Shown here: piece after piece, positions 1 through 11,431 of the stretch
Position numbering within the stretch: the first letter of the stretch is position 1
Layout: each line of letters opens with the position of its first letter
Source of the DNA: Hydractinia symbiolongicarpus
Taxonomy: Eukaryota > Cnidaria > Hydrozoa > Anthoathecata > Hydractiniidae
Direction of reading: 5' to 3'
Assembly: GCF_029227915.1 (NCBI RefSeq)
Contig: NC_079880.1
Location: 12,799,501 to 12,863,500 of the forward strand
Length of the DNA stretch: 64,000 bases
Notes under the pieces: model-generated
The model's input: the letters and a program-made list of their open reading frames with translations, nothing else
Database searches by the model: none
Told to the model about the DNA's origin: nothing
Program-made: the position numbers and the translations under genes

Positions 1-119
1 TATACAAACAGTAGAAAATAAAATTTCCAAAAATATTTGAATATTATACAAAGCGAAGCCATTACTAAATTTTCATTGTCTTGAAAATTTATACTTTTCA
101 TTTATTTACAGCTACTTAC

Positions 120-264
120 CATATTGAACATTGTCTTGTCCAGCACTAATCATTCTAAACTTACAAAAATTTACAGTACACGGAATCACGCGTGTCGTAT
201 AATATTTAGCAAGGACAGATACACCACCGTTATTGAGAAAATAAGGCCCTTGAGTATCTATAAA
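120..264 (-). CDS. Internal exon of an unidentified protein gene, continuing beyond the left edge
   Basis: On the minus strand a 145-base open stretch is bounded by a good acceptor (…gctcag before 264) and a good donor (gtaagt after 120). It reads as 48 codons plus one base, beginning FIDTQGPYFLNNGG and ending SAGQDNVQY. The alternation of short hydrophobic strands with glycine and the ISAGQDNV motif resemble one blade of a WD40-type beta-propeller, where a serine/alanine-glycine-x-aspartate turn is common. This is a resemblance only. The upstream exon was not found between 265 and 2959, and downstream exons lie outside the window. It could instead be a chance open stretch with chance splice sites, but both signals are strong and the frame is open throughout. 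Confidence 0.45.
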
Positions 265-2959
265 CTGAGCATACACTAGGTTTTGTTATTTATGTATAAA
301 ATTAGGTATGGCTTCACAAATCAGTTTCTAGAAATAAAACGCAGATATTCAATAAACAATTTTAACATTCCAAAGACCTTTCTAGTGACCACTCGATCCT
401 CCATATCTTCTCTTAAAGCCAACGACTTAGAAGAAATTAACATTCGTACAATTATATACTTATTTTTTTTTTTTGACGACGGGGACAGAAAAGTTGCTAA
501 AAAGTCTTTACAAAAAAAACAAGTACTCGTTGATGTTGAGCACATCCATTAGACAGGGGATAATCTAACAATGGCGACTTGTTTCAATCTTGTTTTCAGC
601 GACTCTGACAATGAAGTATGGATGTTTCCTATCCACATACGTAAAAATAAAGGTATGTCCATCAAATTTTGTTTATAATGGATGTAATGGAACTATACCA
701 CAAAGGAAAAGAAAAGCTAGAATTTATGACGTGCGAATTGTTAATAATTGTTTGTTTTTTCATTCTTAAGGCTAATATCCACACACAAAAAACGTTCCGC
801 AGACCGGACCGGATAACGATAAAAGTCTATTCCATCCGTTCCGTTTTATTCTAGTACGTTGAAGAGCGAAAATTAATTTTTACGTTGCTAAGACAATAAT
901 ATCAACATAATATGGATGAAAACCATGTGCTTGCTGATGCCGGTGGTTTCTTGATGTCATTCGCTTGTTTTTTGTAGCTTGTTATTGGCCTAAAATGCTA
1001 ATTACTCCGCGAACCAGAAAAAAGTTAAAAACATTTCAACTTTCTTCTGGCTTCTCGGACCGGACAATTTTCAGTTTTGATTGCGTAATGAGCTCACAAT
1101 GAGCATACGCAGAGCTTTGTTTTCGTGCGATCCGGTCCGGTCCGCGGAACGTTTTCCATGTGTGGATATTGGCTTTTAAAGTTCAAAGAAGCATTTCAGC
1201 ACTTTTTATTACCTTTAATATGTTTTAAACTTTAAAGCCATGATGATGTCTTGTTTAAAATCTGTGTTCTGACCGAACTCTACCAATCGAAGTAGATTGA
1301 GAGGGTTGTTAATTAATAATCACACTAATGAAAATATTCCGACATGGTATGATATCTGATCGAAATAGGAAAAGAAATGACTGTTAGCCAAACAATGACG
1401 AAAATGATGAAGCACATCTCGGATTTCCGGTTGTTCTTCCTGACAAGCAAGTGGATGTATTTGTACATACAGTCAAAGAATAGGAATTTGCACTCTTTGA
1501 ACTACATTTGACATAATGTTTTGCCACAGCCATATTTCCTACTGGTGTCTTTGTTTATTTTTTTTTCTCTTTGTTGCTAGTAGATAACACCATTCTTGTC
1601 TGCCTGACTCATTATAGATGCAGATATAGCCTTAGCCATGTTGCTATGAAAGCATGACACAGGTGAACCTTAGGGTGTTTTTTATCTTGAGAATTCTTTA
1701 GGTTAATTGGATCAATTAAAACCACGTAGAAACCATTTATTCGTTTAGATATTGCCAAGGAAATGGCGTACATGACTTTTAGATAGACGGAAGAAAAAGT
1801 GACGTCATGTTGTCATGGTAGCATTATAATCGGATTTTGTGAGCCTGGTTTTTATGCATGATTTTCTACGAAAAATAAAACAATTTTGAAAACGAAGTGA
1901 TCACAACAGGGTCATTCGTATCCCGCTATTAATACTACGCAACATAAGAGACAACCATTTTGATACAATCTCAAACGATATTTAAATCTCCTTCTAAGAG
2001 TCTGATCAAAAAACGCTACAGAGACTGGGTTCGAGGTTGGTTATGACGAGTTATTTTTGTTCGAATACAAAATTTGTGTAAGCGTAGCAAAATACCTTAA
2101 CTCTAGATGACTTTTTCTATTATTTTCTATTCTTTAATTGTGTCAAGCTATTTATTCACTTAGCTTGGTTTTAGACTAAAATACCAGCTAAGTTTTTGCG
2201 ACTGTGGAGTGCCAAGTGACTTGTAGGGCCGCAACTGTTGTTCCCAAATACTGCAGAAAGGCTTTTTATAAGGACCAATACAGTCTGTCTGAGGCTGGCT
2301 GTTCTTTTTTCAGAGCATTTTTAAGTCAGATTTGCTCTTATGTTCTTAGTAGTTCAGAATTTAGCCTCTTGTGTTCTTATATGTAGATTTCTTTAGTTTA
2401 TAAAAAAAGAGTTTTTGTTGCAGCTCTATACTTGTGTGTATAAAAAATTGCGCCATTATGAAATAGTTAGTTATTGGCGGGAAAAGTCGCAAGTAAAAAT
2501 TATTAGTAGCTTTTGAGAAAATTAGAAGAGAATTCATATCCTGCATTGAAACCTCGTCCCCAGGGATTTTTTTTCTGATAATCTCGGACTGCGACAAATA
2601 ACTTTTTTCACCGTCTAAGAATAAAGAACTGAAAACGAGGTTGTCGGATTGTTCTTATTTTGTTGAACCCTTTAAATTCGCAAATTCAATAAAACAGGTT
2701 ATATTTTGAATTTACTTTTCTCTCTTTTGTCTTGTTAGTTCAAATAAAAAAAATTATGCAAATTCATATGCACTGTTTAACAGGACAATGTAAATAAGCT
2801 AAGCTGTAACATATACTGAAAAACAGACAGTCTCAACAGTCAGGTTCAAAATATTAAAAATATACATTCATTGGGTGCACGAAATAGAGAATTGGAAGTT
2901 GGGAGGACAGAAACAAACTAAACAAATAAGGAAATAAACGGAGAAGTAATATTTGCAAA
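265..2959. other. Intergenic region before the LIM cluster, with a possible small plus-strand gene
   Basis: No family-recognisable gene was found here. Two short open stretches look more protein-like than background. The first, 571-652 (plus), starts with ATG, reads MATCFNLVFSDSDNEVWMFP and onward, and ends at a gtatgt donor. It also has an internal gtatgg donor after 615. The second, 1388-1483, follows a TTAG acceptor, reads PNNDENDEAHLGFPVVLPDK and onward, and ends in TAG. Joining 571-615 to 1388-1483 keeps the frame and would give a 46-residue peptide. The small inverted-repeat element at 769-1175 would lie in that intron. This is speculative. The remaining sequence (1484-2959) shows only AT-rich DNA and poly-T runs. 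Confidence 0.2.
769..1175. mobile_element. MITE with about 45-base inverted ends and TTA target duplication
   Basis: The left end (AGGCTAATATCCACACAC, then an ACGTTCCGC-rich stretch and a GACCGGACCGGA block) and the reverse complement of the right end (AAGCCAATATCCACACAT, then the same ACGTTCCGC and GACCGGACCGG blocks) match over about 45 bases with a few changes. The trinucleotide TTA flanks both ends (766-768 and 1176-1178). TTA duplication is characteristic of PIF/Harbinger-type elements, and an intact Harbinger element lies elsewhere in this window, although its ends are different. The element has no coding capacity. Confidence 0.75.
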
Positions 2960-4676
2960 ATGCCGAATTGTCCAAAATGTGCGAAGCCTGTTTATTTTGG
3001 TAAGTTTGTCTATGCATGACAACAACAATAATAAAGATGTTGATTTGTTTTTAGTTTTCTTAGTTGTTTTCGGTTCTGCTATTAATTACCTTTCGGTAAA
3101 ATAGTCAATAAAAATGTTAGTCACCTGCACAAATTTAAGTCAGTTTACGTAATTTATAACAAATTTTCGTTTTTGGATGAATAAGTTTTGTCCGATCCCT
3201 TTTTTCGACTTGCTGTTAGCCGATAATAAGGCCGTACTAATTTTTTTTAATATTCTAAAGCTAACTGAAAAATTATTAAAAGTTTTCAAATTTACACCCC
3301 TTACACGGTTTCATCAACCTCGTTACAGGGTCTTGTGGCCCCTGGAGTCGTTATTACAGAGTGAAAGGAAAAATTGCCTGGGAACGATATTGTGGTATCA
3401 TACGTTCCTACTCCCAGCCAGACTGGGAAAGAGTTCTGGAAACAGATATTTTGTTAATCGTTGTGTCACATATTTTAGTCCGTTGGATGTATGATTGAAA
3501 AATTTACTTTGTTGTATTTTGGTGAGAATGACCATTGATTGATATTTTTTTAGGTCAGCGAATATTCAGTTTGGGTAAAGATTGGCATAAAGATTGCTTC
3601 ACATGTGAGAAGTGCAACAAGCGTTTAACTTCTGATGCTTTTAAACAGGTATGTTGTTACATGGAGTTTCCATGGTTGCAATTATTAAGTTTTCCTGGGA
3701 ACAAAGTTGCTTTGTTAATTTTTTTATAATTAGCAAACCAGATTATATCCAACTTCGTCTCCAAAGCCTTATATAAAAGCAATCCAAAATTGAGTTCGAG
3801 GAAAAGCAAAGAAATGTTCTTGACGTCTTTCTAATCTTGTATGTACAAGAATAACCTAAAAGTACCGTAAATGATCGTTGGAAGCCCATTTCCGAATAAC
3901 TCGCCTTCCTAAACAGTCTCCCAGGCGAAAATCAGTGTTGTTAAAAAAACATGGCGTTTATTTGGTCATTTACGGTATTTAATTTTCAGGTCGAAGCGAT
4001 TTATACACAATTAACTCCGATTTATATCACACCCAGATCTCAGTATAGATTATGGGAACTAGCAAAACACGCTTTTTTTGTTTTATTGGTGTCATTCGTG
4101 AGCCAATGGCACGAACTCTTTAGAATTTACGCATACAGGACACTTTGATTGCACAGACAGGATTGTACGCATACAATTTGGTACTTTGTACAACAATACG
4201 GCGCGAATGTTTACAAAGGCAGAACAAATTCAACGTTGTTTGATATTGTTTTTAAATAGGGACCTATAATAGCATTTAGATTTGAGCTAGCATTTATTAG
4301 TATTAAGTAAATTGAGTCAAGTCACAGATTTTCTTTTTTTCTATGGCTACCCAAAATAACTTTGAGAGTACAAGGCTGAGATTTTTATCTGGATTAAATG
4401 TCAAAACCTAAGAAGGAGATTACGTCACAGTTTCTTGCCTTATAGCTACATAAGAACAACTGTGGGACATTTCATTGTTCGTCACGTTCCCCAACATGGT
4501 CATGTTTTGTTGTAGTTACCGACTAGTTTGATAATGATTTCAAGATGGTACCGAAATAACATATTAGCTTTCAAGATGGTAGCAGTAAAATATATTTTCT
4601 TTTTTAGCACGAAAGAAAGCCATACTGTATATCTCCTTGCTACGATCAACTCGTTAAAGTCGAAGAAATGAGTTAA
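2960..4676 (+). CDS. CRIP-like single-LIM protein, divergent first member of the cluster
   Basis: Three exons, 2960-2999, 3554-3648 and 4608-4676, give 67 residues with canonical GT/AG junctions and the same exon phases as its two neighbours. It begins MPNCPKCAKPVYF and forms one LIM zinc-binding domain. The zinc ligands are visible at C4, C7, H25, C28, C31, C34, C52 and C56, with the SLGKDWHKDC core shared by CRIP proteins. CRIP/CSRP-type LIM domains act as small protein-interaction modules. Unlike CRIP1 and the two following genes, it lacks the glycine-rich [10 protein letters not shown] tail and instead ends DQLVKVEEMS. The central segment TSDAFKQ also replaces the usual SGGHAE. A possible poly(A) signal aataaa follows the stop directly. 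The ATG chosen is the one giving the conserved MPxCPxC start. Confidence 0.88.
3315..3392. mobile_element. Short copy of the CAACCTCGT-type MITE in LIM gene 1 intron 1
   Basis: It begins CAACCTCGTTACAGGG and ends GCCTGGGAACGATATTG, which is roughly the inverse. The internal phrase CTTGTGGCCCCTGGAGTCG also occurs in the copies at 55915 and 56635. This is a degenerate member of a family of about 80-100-base inverted-repeat elements seen at least six times in the window. Confidence 0.7.
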
Positions 4677-5000
4677 AGAAATAAACCTATATGTCTTTAT
4701 TTACAGCAAAATCTCGATATTTTTAACCAAACTCAGTTTTCCCTCTAAAACACATTTATATACCCTGTAGATACAACTTTTTTTTGCCCTAAAGAATTTT
4801 CTGTGTCCCTTAGGTTACATAAGGGATTCACTGTAATTTTTTACTAAAAGAATAAACCTTAATGTGACCGCGAATTTTTTAAGCAAATTCAAAATTAAGA
4901 TACTTTCAGTGCAGCCTCCCTTACGCACTCCACCACCCTCTTCCCCAGGGATATTTGCCTTCTCCCTCACGCCACGCCACCTCTTTCTTATGGTGTACTT

Positions 5001-5122
5001 CAACCTCGATCCTAAAGGCTGCTATCTCTTTTCTGTATATTTTGCGGCGAGAAGAAACATTTTCGTCAGATTCATTAAATAAGCGCAGCACTGGAGAGAA
5101 AAAAGGCCTGGTAACGAGGTTG
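5001..5122. mobile_element. CAACCTCGT-family MITE, variant with GCGCAGCACTGG interior
   Basis: The left end CAACCTCGATCCTAAAGG and the right end GGCCTGGTAACGAGGTTG are inverted relatives. The interior shares the phrase beginning TTTTCGTCAGA with the larger elements at 55304-55590 and 60396-60682. It lies between LIM genes 1 and 2. The rest of 4677-5756 has no recognisable gene. Confidence 0.6.
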
Positions 5123-5674
5123 AATGTGCTACTTTTTTATATGATAGTTGTGTTTTTTACTGTTTTAAATTTTCTGTTACATAACTCTTTTATGTCACTA
5201 TTTTGAATACAAAATGTTATGAATTAATATTTTTGTTACTTAGCATTTTTTTCCATTATCTACAATTTTTTAATGTTATAAATTCTGAAATGCGTAACAA
5301 GTATTCAAAGCGTAATTTTAGATTACGTTTTCTCACGGCGTGCTTTTCTTTCGTGTAACACACCGCAACACATATACCTTCTTTTTTATTGTGTATAGAA
5401 ACCATTCTTGTAATCAATCGGAATGAAATAATAGAACTCACTTGAATCAATAGTGAATGGTTTGTTGCTCTTCCCCGTTGATAATTCATGTATTCAAAGT
5501 AATACGGAAACAAAAAATGTATCCAATGGAGAGCGTTAATATATCTATGTTACTTGTTGGTATCAAGTTAGCCAGAAACATAAAATAATAGTTTTGCTAC
5601 GAGTGTTATTAATTACCATGAGTAGTTTGATACCCCAACTAATGGTACATGGCAACATCTAATACATTGCGCTG

Positions 5675-5681
5675 TATAAAA
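5675..5681 (+). promoter_or_regulatory. Probable TATA box of LIM gene 2
   Basis: TATAAAA lies 76 bases upstream of the ATG at 5757, with no ATG between it and the start codon. The distance fits a short 5' UTR of roughly 45-50 bases. The assignment rests on motif and position only. Confidence 0.4.
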
Positions 5682-5756
5682 TAAAGGCGGTTAAGTTAGT
5701 CTGCATTTCAACTTTAACTGAACGAGAGAAAACTGTAAATTAAGAGAAAAGTAAAT

Positions 5757-6407
5757 ATGCCTAAGTGTCCATCCTGCAACAAAGAAGTTTACTTTGGTAG
5801 GTGTTTTAATACTAAGTATTTCAGCTTTACTTTGTTATATTCGTAAAACATATACTTTGTAAAAGATCTTTGTAAGTTAACGATATTTTGTCGAATTTCT
5901 GTTACAGCTTTTTCTACTAGTATTTTTTTACTTGTTAATGCATTCTCGCTTTCAGAGTTCTTTTAAGATTAAATTTGTCCCGAATAGCGCTGCGGTACGT
6001 GGATGCTCCATGTGTTATAGTCGGTTCGCTTAGTTACCTCGTGATAAATTTTGTTTTGTTTTATTTAGCCGAGAAGGTAACTTCTCTTGGAAAGGATTGG
6101 CATCGTCCATGTTTGAGGTGCGAGAAGTGCAAGAAAACGCTGACGTCAGGTGGCCACGCAGAGGTAAGCTATAAAAAAGTCCATGGGTTAAAAGCTAAAT
6201 TTTTACTTAAAAAAGAGTAAAAAAATCGAACTGGAAATTTCCTGCGATGTTTTACTCATGCGTTATGAATGTGATTTTATTTTGTTTTGATTTTATCTTA
6301 TTTTATTTCAGCATGATGGAAAGCCATATTGCAATAAACCGTGCTACAGTGCACTTTTCGGTCCCGGTGGTTTTGGACGTGGTGGTTCAGAGTCGCATAA
6401 ATACTAA
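5757..6407 (+). CDS. CRIP1-like: CRIP1-like cysteine-rich LIM protein (LIM gene 2)
   Basis: Exons 5757-5796, 6069-6163 and 6312-6407 encode 76 residues, essentially the length of vertebrate CRIP1. It starts [13 protein letters not shown] and contains [37 protein letters not shown] and the tail [10 protein letters not shown] followed by SESHKY, a near-perfect match to the CRIP family layout. It has a single LIM domain with eight zinc ligands and a glycine-rich C-terminal tail. Exon phases (1, 0) are identical to LIM genes 1 and 3, so the three arose by tandem duplication. It has a TATA-like box upstream and an AATAAA signal 50 bases after the stop. CRIP proteins are small intracellular zinc-binding adaptors. 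Their exact role here cannot be read from the sequence. Confidence 0.93.
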
Positions 6408-6457
6408 ACGGTTGTTTATTTAAATGTTATTTGCTTGTAAATTTCAAATGTAAAAAA

Positions 6458-6463
6458 AATAAA
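6458..6463 (+). terminator. Poly(A) signal of LIM gene 2
   Basis: AATAAA lies about 50 bases after the TAA stop at 6405-6407, a typical distance for a short 3' UTR. Confidence 0.6.
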
Positions 6464-6949
6464 AATTCACGATTTAAATTGATGTGGTGTGTATTTAAAA
6501 GATTTCTAACTTGACTGTCTCAAGACTTGTTAGGTTTTTGTATTGAACGGGACTCCAATAAATATAACCTGATTGGATGTTAGTGTAAGCGGGGACCTAG
6601 AGACGCGGTTTGGCATTAGTGTAAATTGTACTTTACCATTCATCGTAGCGTCCAGCTAATGCAAAAATCTAATTACAAATTCAACCAAGTATAATAAAGC
6701 TCACTTTGTTCTCTCCCTCGAGGTTTTTTTAATCCTTTTGTAACGTCGGTTATTCAAGCTTTACTCGTATGACGATAACAAACGCAGCAAAGAGTTGCAC
6801 AGTAACAATATTTAGTATGATAGCTAACATGGAAAAAAGTTTATGGAGCGCGCTAGAAAGAAAACAAAAGAAGGAACAAGAAAAAAAAAATAAAAATAGA
6901 AAATAAGCGAAAAAACATCTTCACTTGTTATTCGTAAAGCTTATACACG

Positions 6950-8849
6950 ATGCCAAAGTGTCCAACTTGTAGTAAAGAAGTTTACTTCGGTAGGATTGCT
7001 TGACGTATTGTGTTATTATTTATGTTTTCATGCTGTGTTGTTATAAAAAATTTTTTTGTTTGTTTGTGAAATAACGAAAACTGTTAAACTTCCAGCCAGA
7101 TCGGGAATTTATGTAGAATTCTTATTCGTTAAAGAGAGCGGTGGTAATAAATACGCGTATTTACATACATAGCAGAGTTTACAAGATATAAAGTTTTCAG
7201 GCTAGTAACCATTTTACAATTTGTTGCAAAGTTAACGTTAATACTCCAAGTACCACGGCTTTAATGCCGAAAGTGGCGTGCGTTTGAAAAATGTACCGCA
7301 ATTAACGGCTGGTTTCTACGTAAACATCGTACATACGAGGACTATTTCCATCATGTGTACTCACCCTTTCCTTTTAAAAGTCTTTTCGTACCTACCAGAT
7401 CAACGAATTTTCGCCTGCATACTAGATTTGCACCTGTTTTATTTATATATATGAATCATACTTCTCAACCAAGACTTCAGACCCAGACCCAGTATTCTTG
7501 AATATCTTTAATTTTAACCTTCATTCCCAAACACCATTCTTGTCCTTAGACCTCTTAAGAGAACGGTTTTTCCCAATAGGATTCTAACCCTAATTTTGGG
7601 ACGTTAAGGGGGGGGGGGATTAGGTACCCTTGTAAGTTGTGGCTCGAATGAGCAGTAAGGAAAGCGGTCAAACAGGAATTAAAAATTTGAAAGTAAAGGT
7701 AGATAAAAAAATGTTTGGCCGGTTACCATTTTTATAATCAATCCCTAAATTTATCGGTTTCGAACCTCGAGATTCTTAAAAACCGTATTCATATAAACAA
7801 AAGTGCATGTCAACTCCAGTAGCTACAATTGCATGCTATATGTAATCTCTCCGACGATAGCCTATTGGATTCAACGATGAACATTTTATGAAGAAATAAA
7901 AAGTTAACTTTGTTGGAGAGGTGGCAATAAAAGTTGAAATTACCATGGTGGTAAATATTAGGATACTTTTAGAACTGCAATGGCGTAGTATATGCGCGGT
8001 AAGCCAACCACTTTTCCCGCCCTCCTCCTAAAAATTCCACAAAAATATCACATAATTGTTTCATGAGTAATTTATCGATACCAATTTAAAGCCTAGATAT
8101 TTCAAACATTTTTTATCCAGTGGGCACTGACATGTTGGGGTCTCCTTATTCTACGAAAAAAGCTCCATAAATTTGAAATCTCGTCTCTCAACTGAAGACA
8201 TGGGGCTACACCCATGAAATAGATCCTTCTCCTTCAAAAAGGAGAATTTTAACGATACAAATAGAGAACAAATGTAATTTTTTTGTGTGGAACTTCTGTG
8301 TGCCTGACAGTAAGAATTGTACTCTTTATTTCTCTTTCTGTACAGCTGAAAAAGTGACGTCGTTGGGAAAAGACTGGCACCGAGGTTGTCTTAGGTGTGA
8401 AAAATGTAAAAAGACATTATCTGCTGGAAGCCATTCAGAGGTAACTGTATAGACTTCCTTTGCATAATGTTGAACGTTTTTGGTTTTGGCCCTCGAACCC
8501 CGATAACCTGGGCGTCATGTCATCTGTTGGATGTAACTCGCTATAGCTTTTAACCTTAAAATATCAAAATTGAGTAGAAAAAAATGGTGCTTGCCAGTGG
8601 TATTTAACTAGGTCGATGGGCAGAAAATTATGTTACGTGTTAAAAGATGGTTGCAAAATCTCGTAAATATTTTAAGTCTATTTAGTCAAGAAGTTAATTT
8701 TAGAGCTAGAATTTCATTAGACAATATGTTAGGGCGTTTTCTTTTATTTTTAGCATGACGGAAAACCATATTGTAATAATCCTTGCTACAGTGCACTTTT
8801 CGGTCCCGGTGGTTTTGGACGTGGTGGTGCAGAATCGCACAAATATTAG
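6950..8849 (+). CDS. CRIP1-like: CRIP1-like cysteine-rich LIM protein (LIM gene 3)
   Basis: Exons 6950-6989, 8346-8440 and 8754-8849 encode 76 residues beginning [13 protein letters not shown], with [20 protein letters not shown] and ending [10 protein letters not shown] then AESHKY. All eight zinc ligands of the LIM domain are kept, and introns sit at the same positions as in genes 1 and 2. Intron 1 is about 1.36 kb, against 272 bases in gene 2. Within exon 3, 45 consecutive bases (8784-8828) are identical to 6342-6386 of gene 2, including third codon positions, whereas exon 2 differs at many silent sites. This suggests recent gene conversion or strong local constraint. No perfect AATAAA was found close behind the stop. 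Confidence 0.93.
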
Positions 8850-10233
8850 TGTATTTTAAAGATTGGTTTTGTAGCAAAGTAGACATAACAAAGAAAAATG
8901 ATATTGTGGGTTTTTTATTTATCGCAGATTATGTGTAATGCATGTCTTAATATTAGAAATATATATTGTTAGAAACTTTTGACTGAGATTACGCACTAAG
9001 ATCTTACAAAAATATCAGAAAGCACAATTTGTACCCTAGTTGTATGGAATGGGTGTTGAGATGGGAGTTGACAGTTTTCTTCAAATCAACAACTCATGAC
9101 GGTGAAGTATCAACGTTAACGAAGGGAGGGGGAGTGGGGTGGGGTCATTCAAATTGTAATATCAGATCTCTTTTAAACACAATACCTTTGATTAATAAGC
9201 CCTGGGTTGATGTTCGGGTGGTACGGATTTTGCTTACATCAACATCACGTGACTAAACAAAACCATTAACATTGTCATTGTTACCGCACTTTTTAAAATT
9301 TTTTTAAAATGTAAACGTTATGTGTCTAAAAACGTTTTCAGTAGCAGCGTTAGAGAAGGTTAGTTAGTTACCTAAATTAGAATACTTTTTAATATTTCCT
9401 TTCCGAAACGCATCTCATCGCTTCTTTTCCTGCCATTTATTGGTCGAACACTAGCGCTAAAATTTGTCCACAGCATTATTTCCTTTATTTTCGAATGTTA
9501 TTGTATACAACATGCAATTGTAACAATGATCAAATAGCATTTTCTGGCATACTGACCGTAGCTCTCTTGCCTGTCTCGATCCAGCACTGCTTGAGATAAA
9601 TTCAAATTAAGATGGGCGTTAATAAATTAAAAACTGGGTAATAAAATTTCCCCAAATTTGGTTGTGTATCCTCATAAGGTTACAAAGAGAAGGGGGGTGA
9701 ATGACATAGAATTAGGGCGTACCCAGCGATGTTTTAACGACAGTATATTAAATTAACAAGTATTTACAGTAAACTAGTTTGCTGCATGTGGTGCACGGGG
9801 GTTCGCTCGTCCTTTATATATCGCATTGTGTCCGTCGCATAGCTGTAAAAACGCGCAGAGGTATTGACCGCTACTGTAGTACCATTTTCCGCAGAAACAC
9901 AAAGTGCGGGTATATGGAGACCTTATTAAATTAATGTTACAATTATTACAATAACCTTAACCATAAACATTGTGTGGACGGATGATAAATAGATGAGCTT
10001 GGTTTCTGCCATGTCGTAATTGGCTATTTCTGGTCCTACACGATTCTGAGTACTGTCATCAACGATCCTTTAGACTTTAGACGTATAAAATGTGTGAAAA
10101 GAAAAAATATTAAACATATGCCAACAATATTTACAGTCTACAGTAAGAATTTTACACAAAAAAACATTTGCTTAATGTTGCGTTGGCTTCAAAATAAATG
10201 AGACTTGAGACCTGCATTTTCCACTGTAGCTTG
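8850..10233. other. Intergenic region between LIM gene 3 and the OTU-bearing transposon
   Basis: I see no gene here. It contains a degenerate copy of the ACTAGT/hairpin repeat family at about 9773-9870, recognisable by ACTAGT, the CACGGGGGTTCGCTCGTCC phrase and TATATATCGCATTGTGT. Open stretches in this interval are short and have no family resemblance. Confidence 0.5.
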
Positions 10234-10955
10234 CAGGGTCGGATCCAAGATTTTTATGTAACTAAGCAAAAATTTTTTTGGGGAAATTACCACCCATAAT
10301 GGGCGTTAAAATACGCCAAATGGTCGGACCTAATAGAAACAAAATTTATCACTTGTTCAGGCTTTTTCAAGTGTAAAAAGTACACTATGTAACAATATAC
10401 ATGAAAAATATACAGCTGAAATATACAAAACATGTAAACTATTTATAAATAAACCAATAAACTCAATCAGTATAAATCAATCATCAAGTATATATATTTA
10501 AAAAACCCTTTATCTCTTATTCTTTTTAACAAACTCATCTATTACTTCATCAGAGTGATTGACCTGTTAAACATTAGAACTCCTACGCTGCTTAACCTTT
10601 CCTCTGTGTTTCGCATCTGAGTCCTTAAACACGCTGAAAGATATTTCTCTCACAAGTGCATGAGGTTACAGGAATTGTAGCCAAAATTCTCAAAACTTCA
10701 TCAATTGATGGAAATGTGTACATATATGTAGTTTTAAGTAAAGAGATATCTGATGGTGAACACCTTTTCCAAAATATCCCCCATACATTCAACTGGGCAT
10801 ATGTTACTTATGTCCTGGGCTCAACAAATGTGTTGAATAAATTGCCCATTTGTTTATATCACAACCTTTGATAGGTGGTAATAGGATGCTACAAAATTAA
10901 AAAATATATAGAGTGACACAAATTTTAAAGGTACTGCCTGCATCACATATAGTTT

Positions 10956-11029
10956 ACTCCTGTCAGGAATCGAACCTGAACCATTTACGAAATTGTATCA
11001 TAAATATCATACCATTTGAGCACAGGAGT
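10956..11029 (-). pseudogene. tRNA-like sequence (74 nt) with abnormal anticodon arm
   Basis: On the minus strand the ends pair perfectly as a 7-base acceptor stem (ACTCCTG with CAGGAGT). A D-arm-like segment TGCTCAAATGGTATGA and a canonical T arm (TCAGG TTCGATT CCTGA) are present, so A-box and B-box promoter motifs are recognisable. The total length is that of a tRNA. The anticodon arm does not fold normally: the only good pairing is an over-long stem (ATTTATGA with the TTTCGTAAAT side) closing a small loop, which leaves a 3-base variable region. I therefore call it a tRNA-derived pseudogene or SINE head inside the transposon rather than a working tRNA. Confidence 0.5.
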
Positions 11030-11080
11030 TTAGACATTAAATAAATAAAAAAAATCAAATGTGCACATTCCATGAAAAAC

Positions 11081-11431
11081 TCAACATACCTCAATAAAAT
11101 TACAAATTGATAAAACGCACATAAACGATGTCCAAATGAAGAATTTTGAAACATGTTTTGCTTTCTCAATTATCGCCTGTTCTCTTGACTGCGTCTTTGT
11201 GTACATGTCACAACCAACATCCGATAAACATTGCACAAAAATATTGTTAGGAGATTGTTGGAGCATTGGATGTTCAGCATAATATGTTGCATTTTGATAC
11301 ATTTCTAAAGAGGTCAAAATTCTCAAAATTGAAGCTAGCGTTTTATCACCAACCAGCAACACAGAAATAGATCTGTAAAGACAGTTACCATCTCCACTGA
11401 CACCGATGGGGATAACAAGAAAAAAACACAT
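11081..11431 (-). pseudogene. OTU-like cysteine protease fragment of a transposon
   Basis: The minus-strand reading frame (about 116 codons) contains the motif GVSGDGNCLYRSIS, which is the Asp-x-x-Cys catalytic signature of OTU (ovarian tumour) family deubiquitinating proteases. It is followed by YYAEHPMLQQSPNNIFVQCL, a pattern seen in OTU proteins carried by invertebrate mobile elements. The catalytic histidine expected about 80-150 residues later was not recognised, and the downstream frame runs into unrelated sequence. The fragment lies wholly within the inverted-repeat element 10234-12568, so it is interpreted as transposon cargo that is broken or partly spliced away. OTU identity is fairly secure. 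Activity is doubtful. Confidence 0.55.

Noticed and set aside
7609-7618. Ten-base G run in LIM gene 3 intron 1
   Set aside because: A plain homopolymer with no further G tracts to form a quadruplex. It is not informative.
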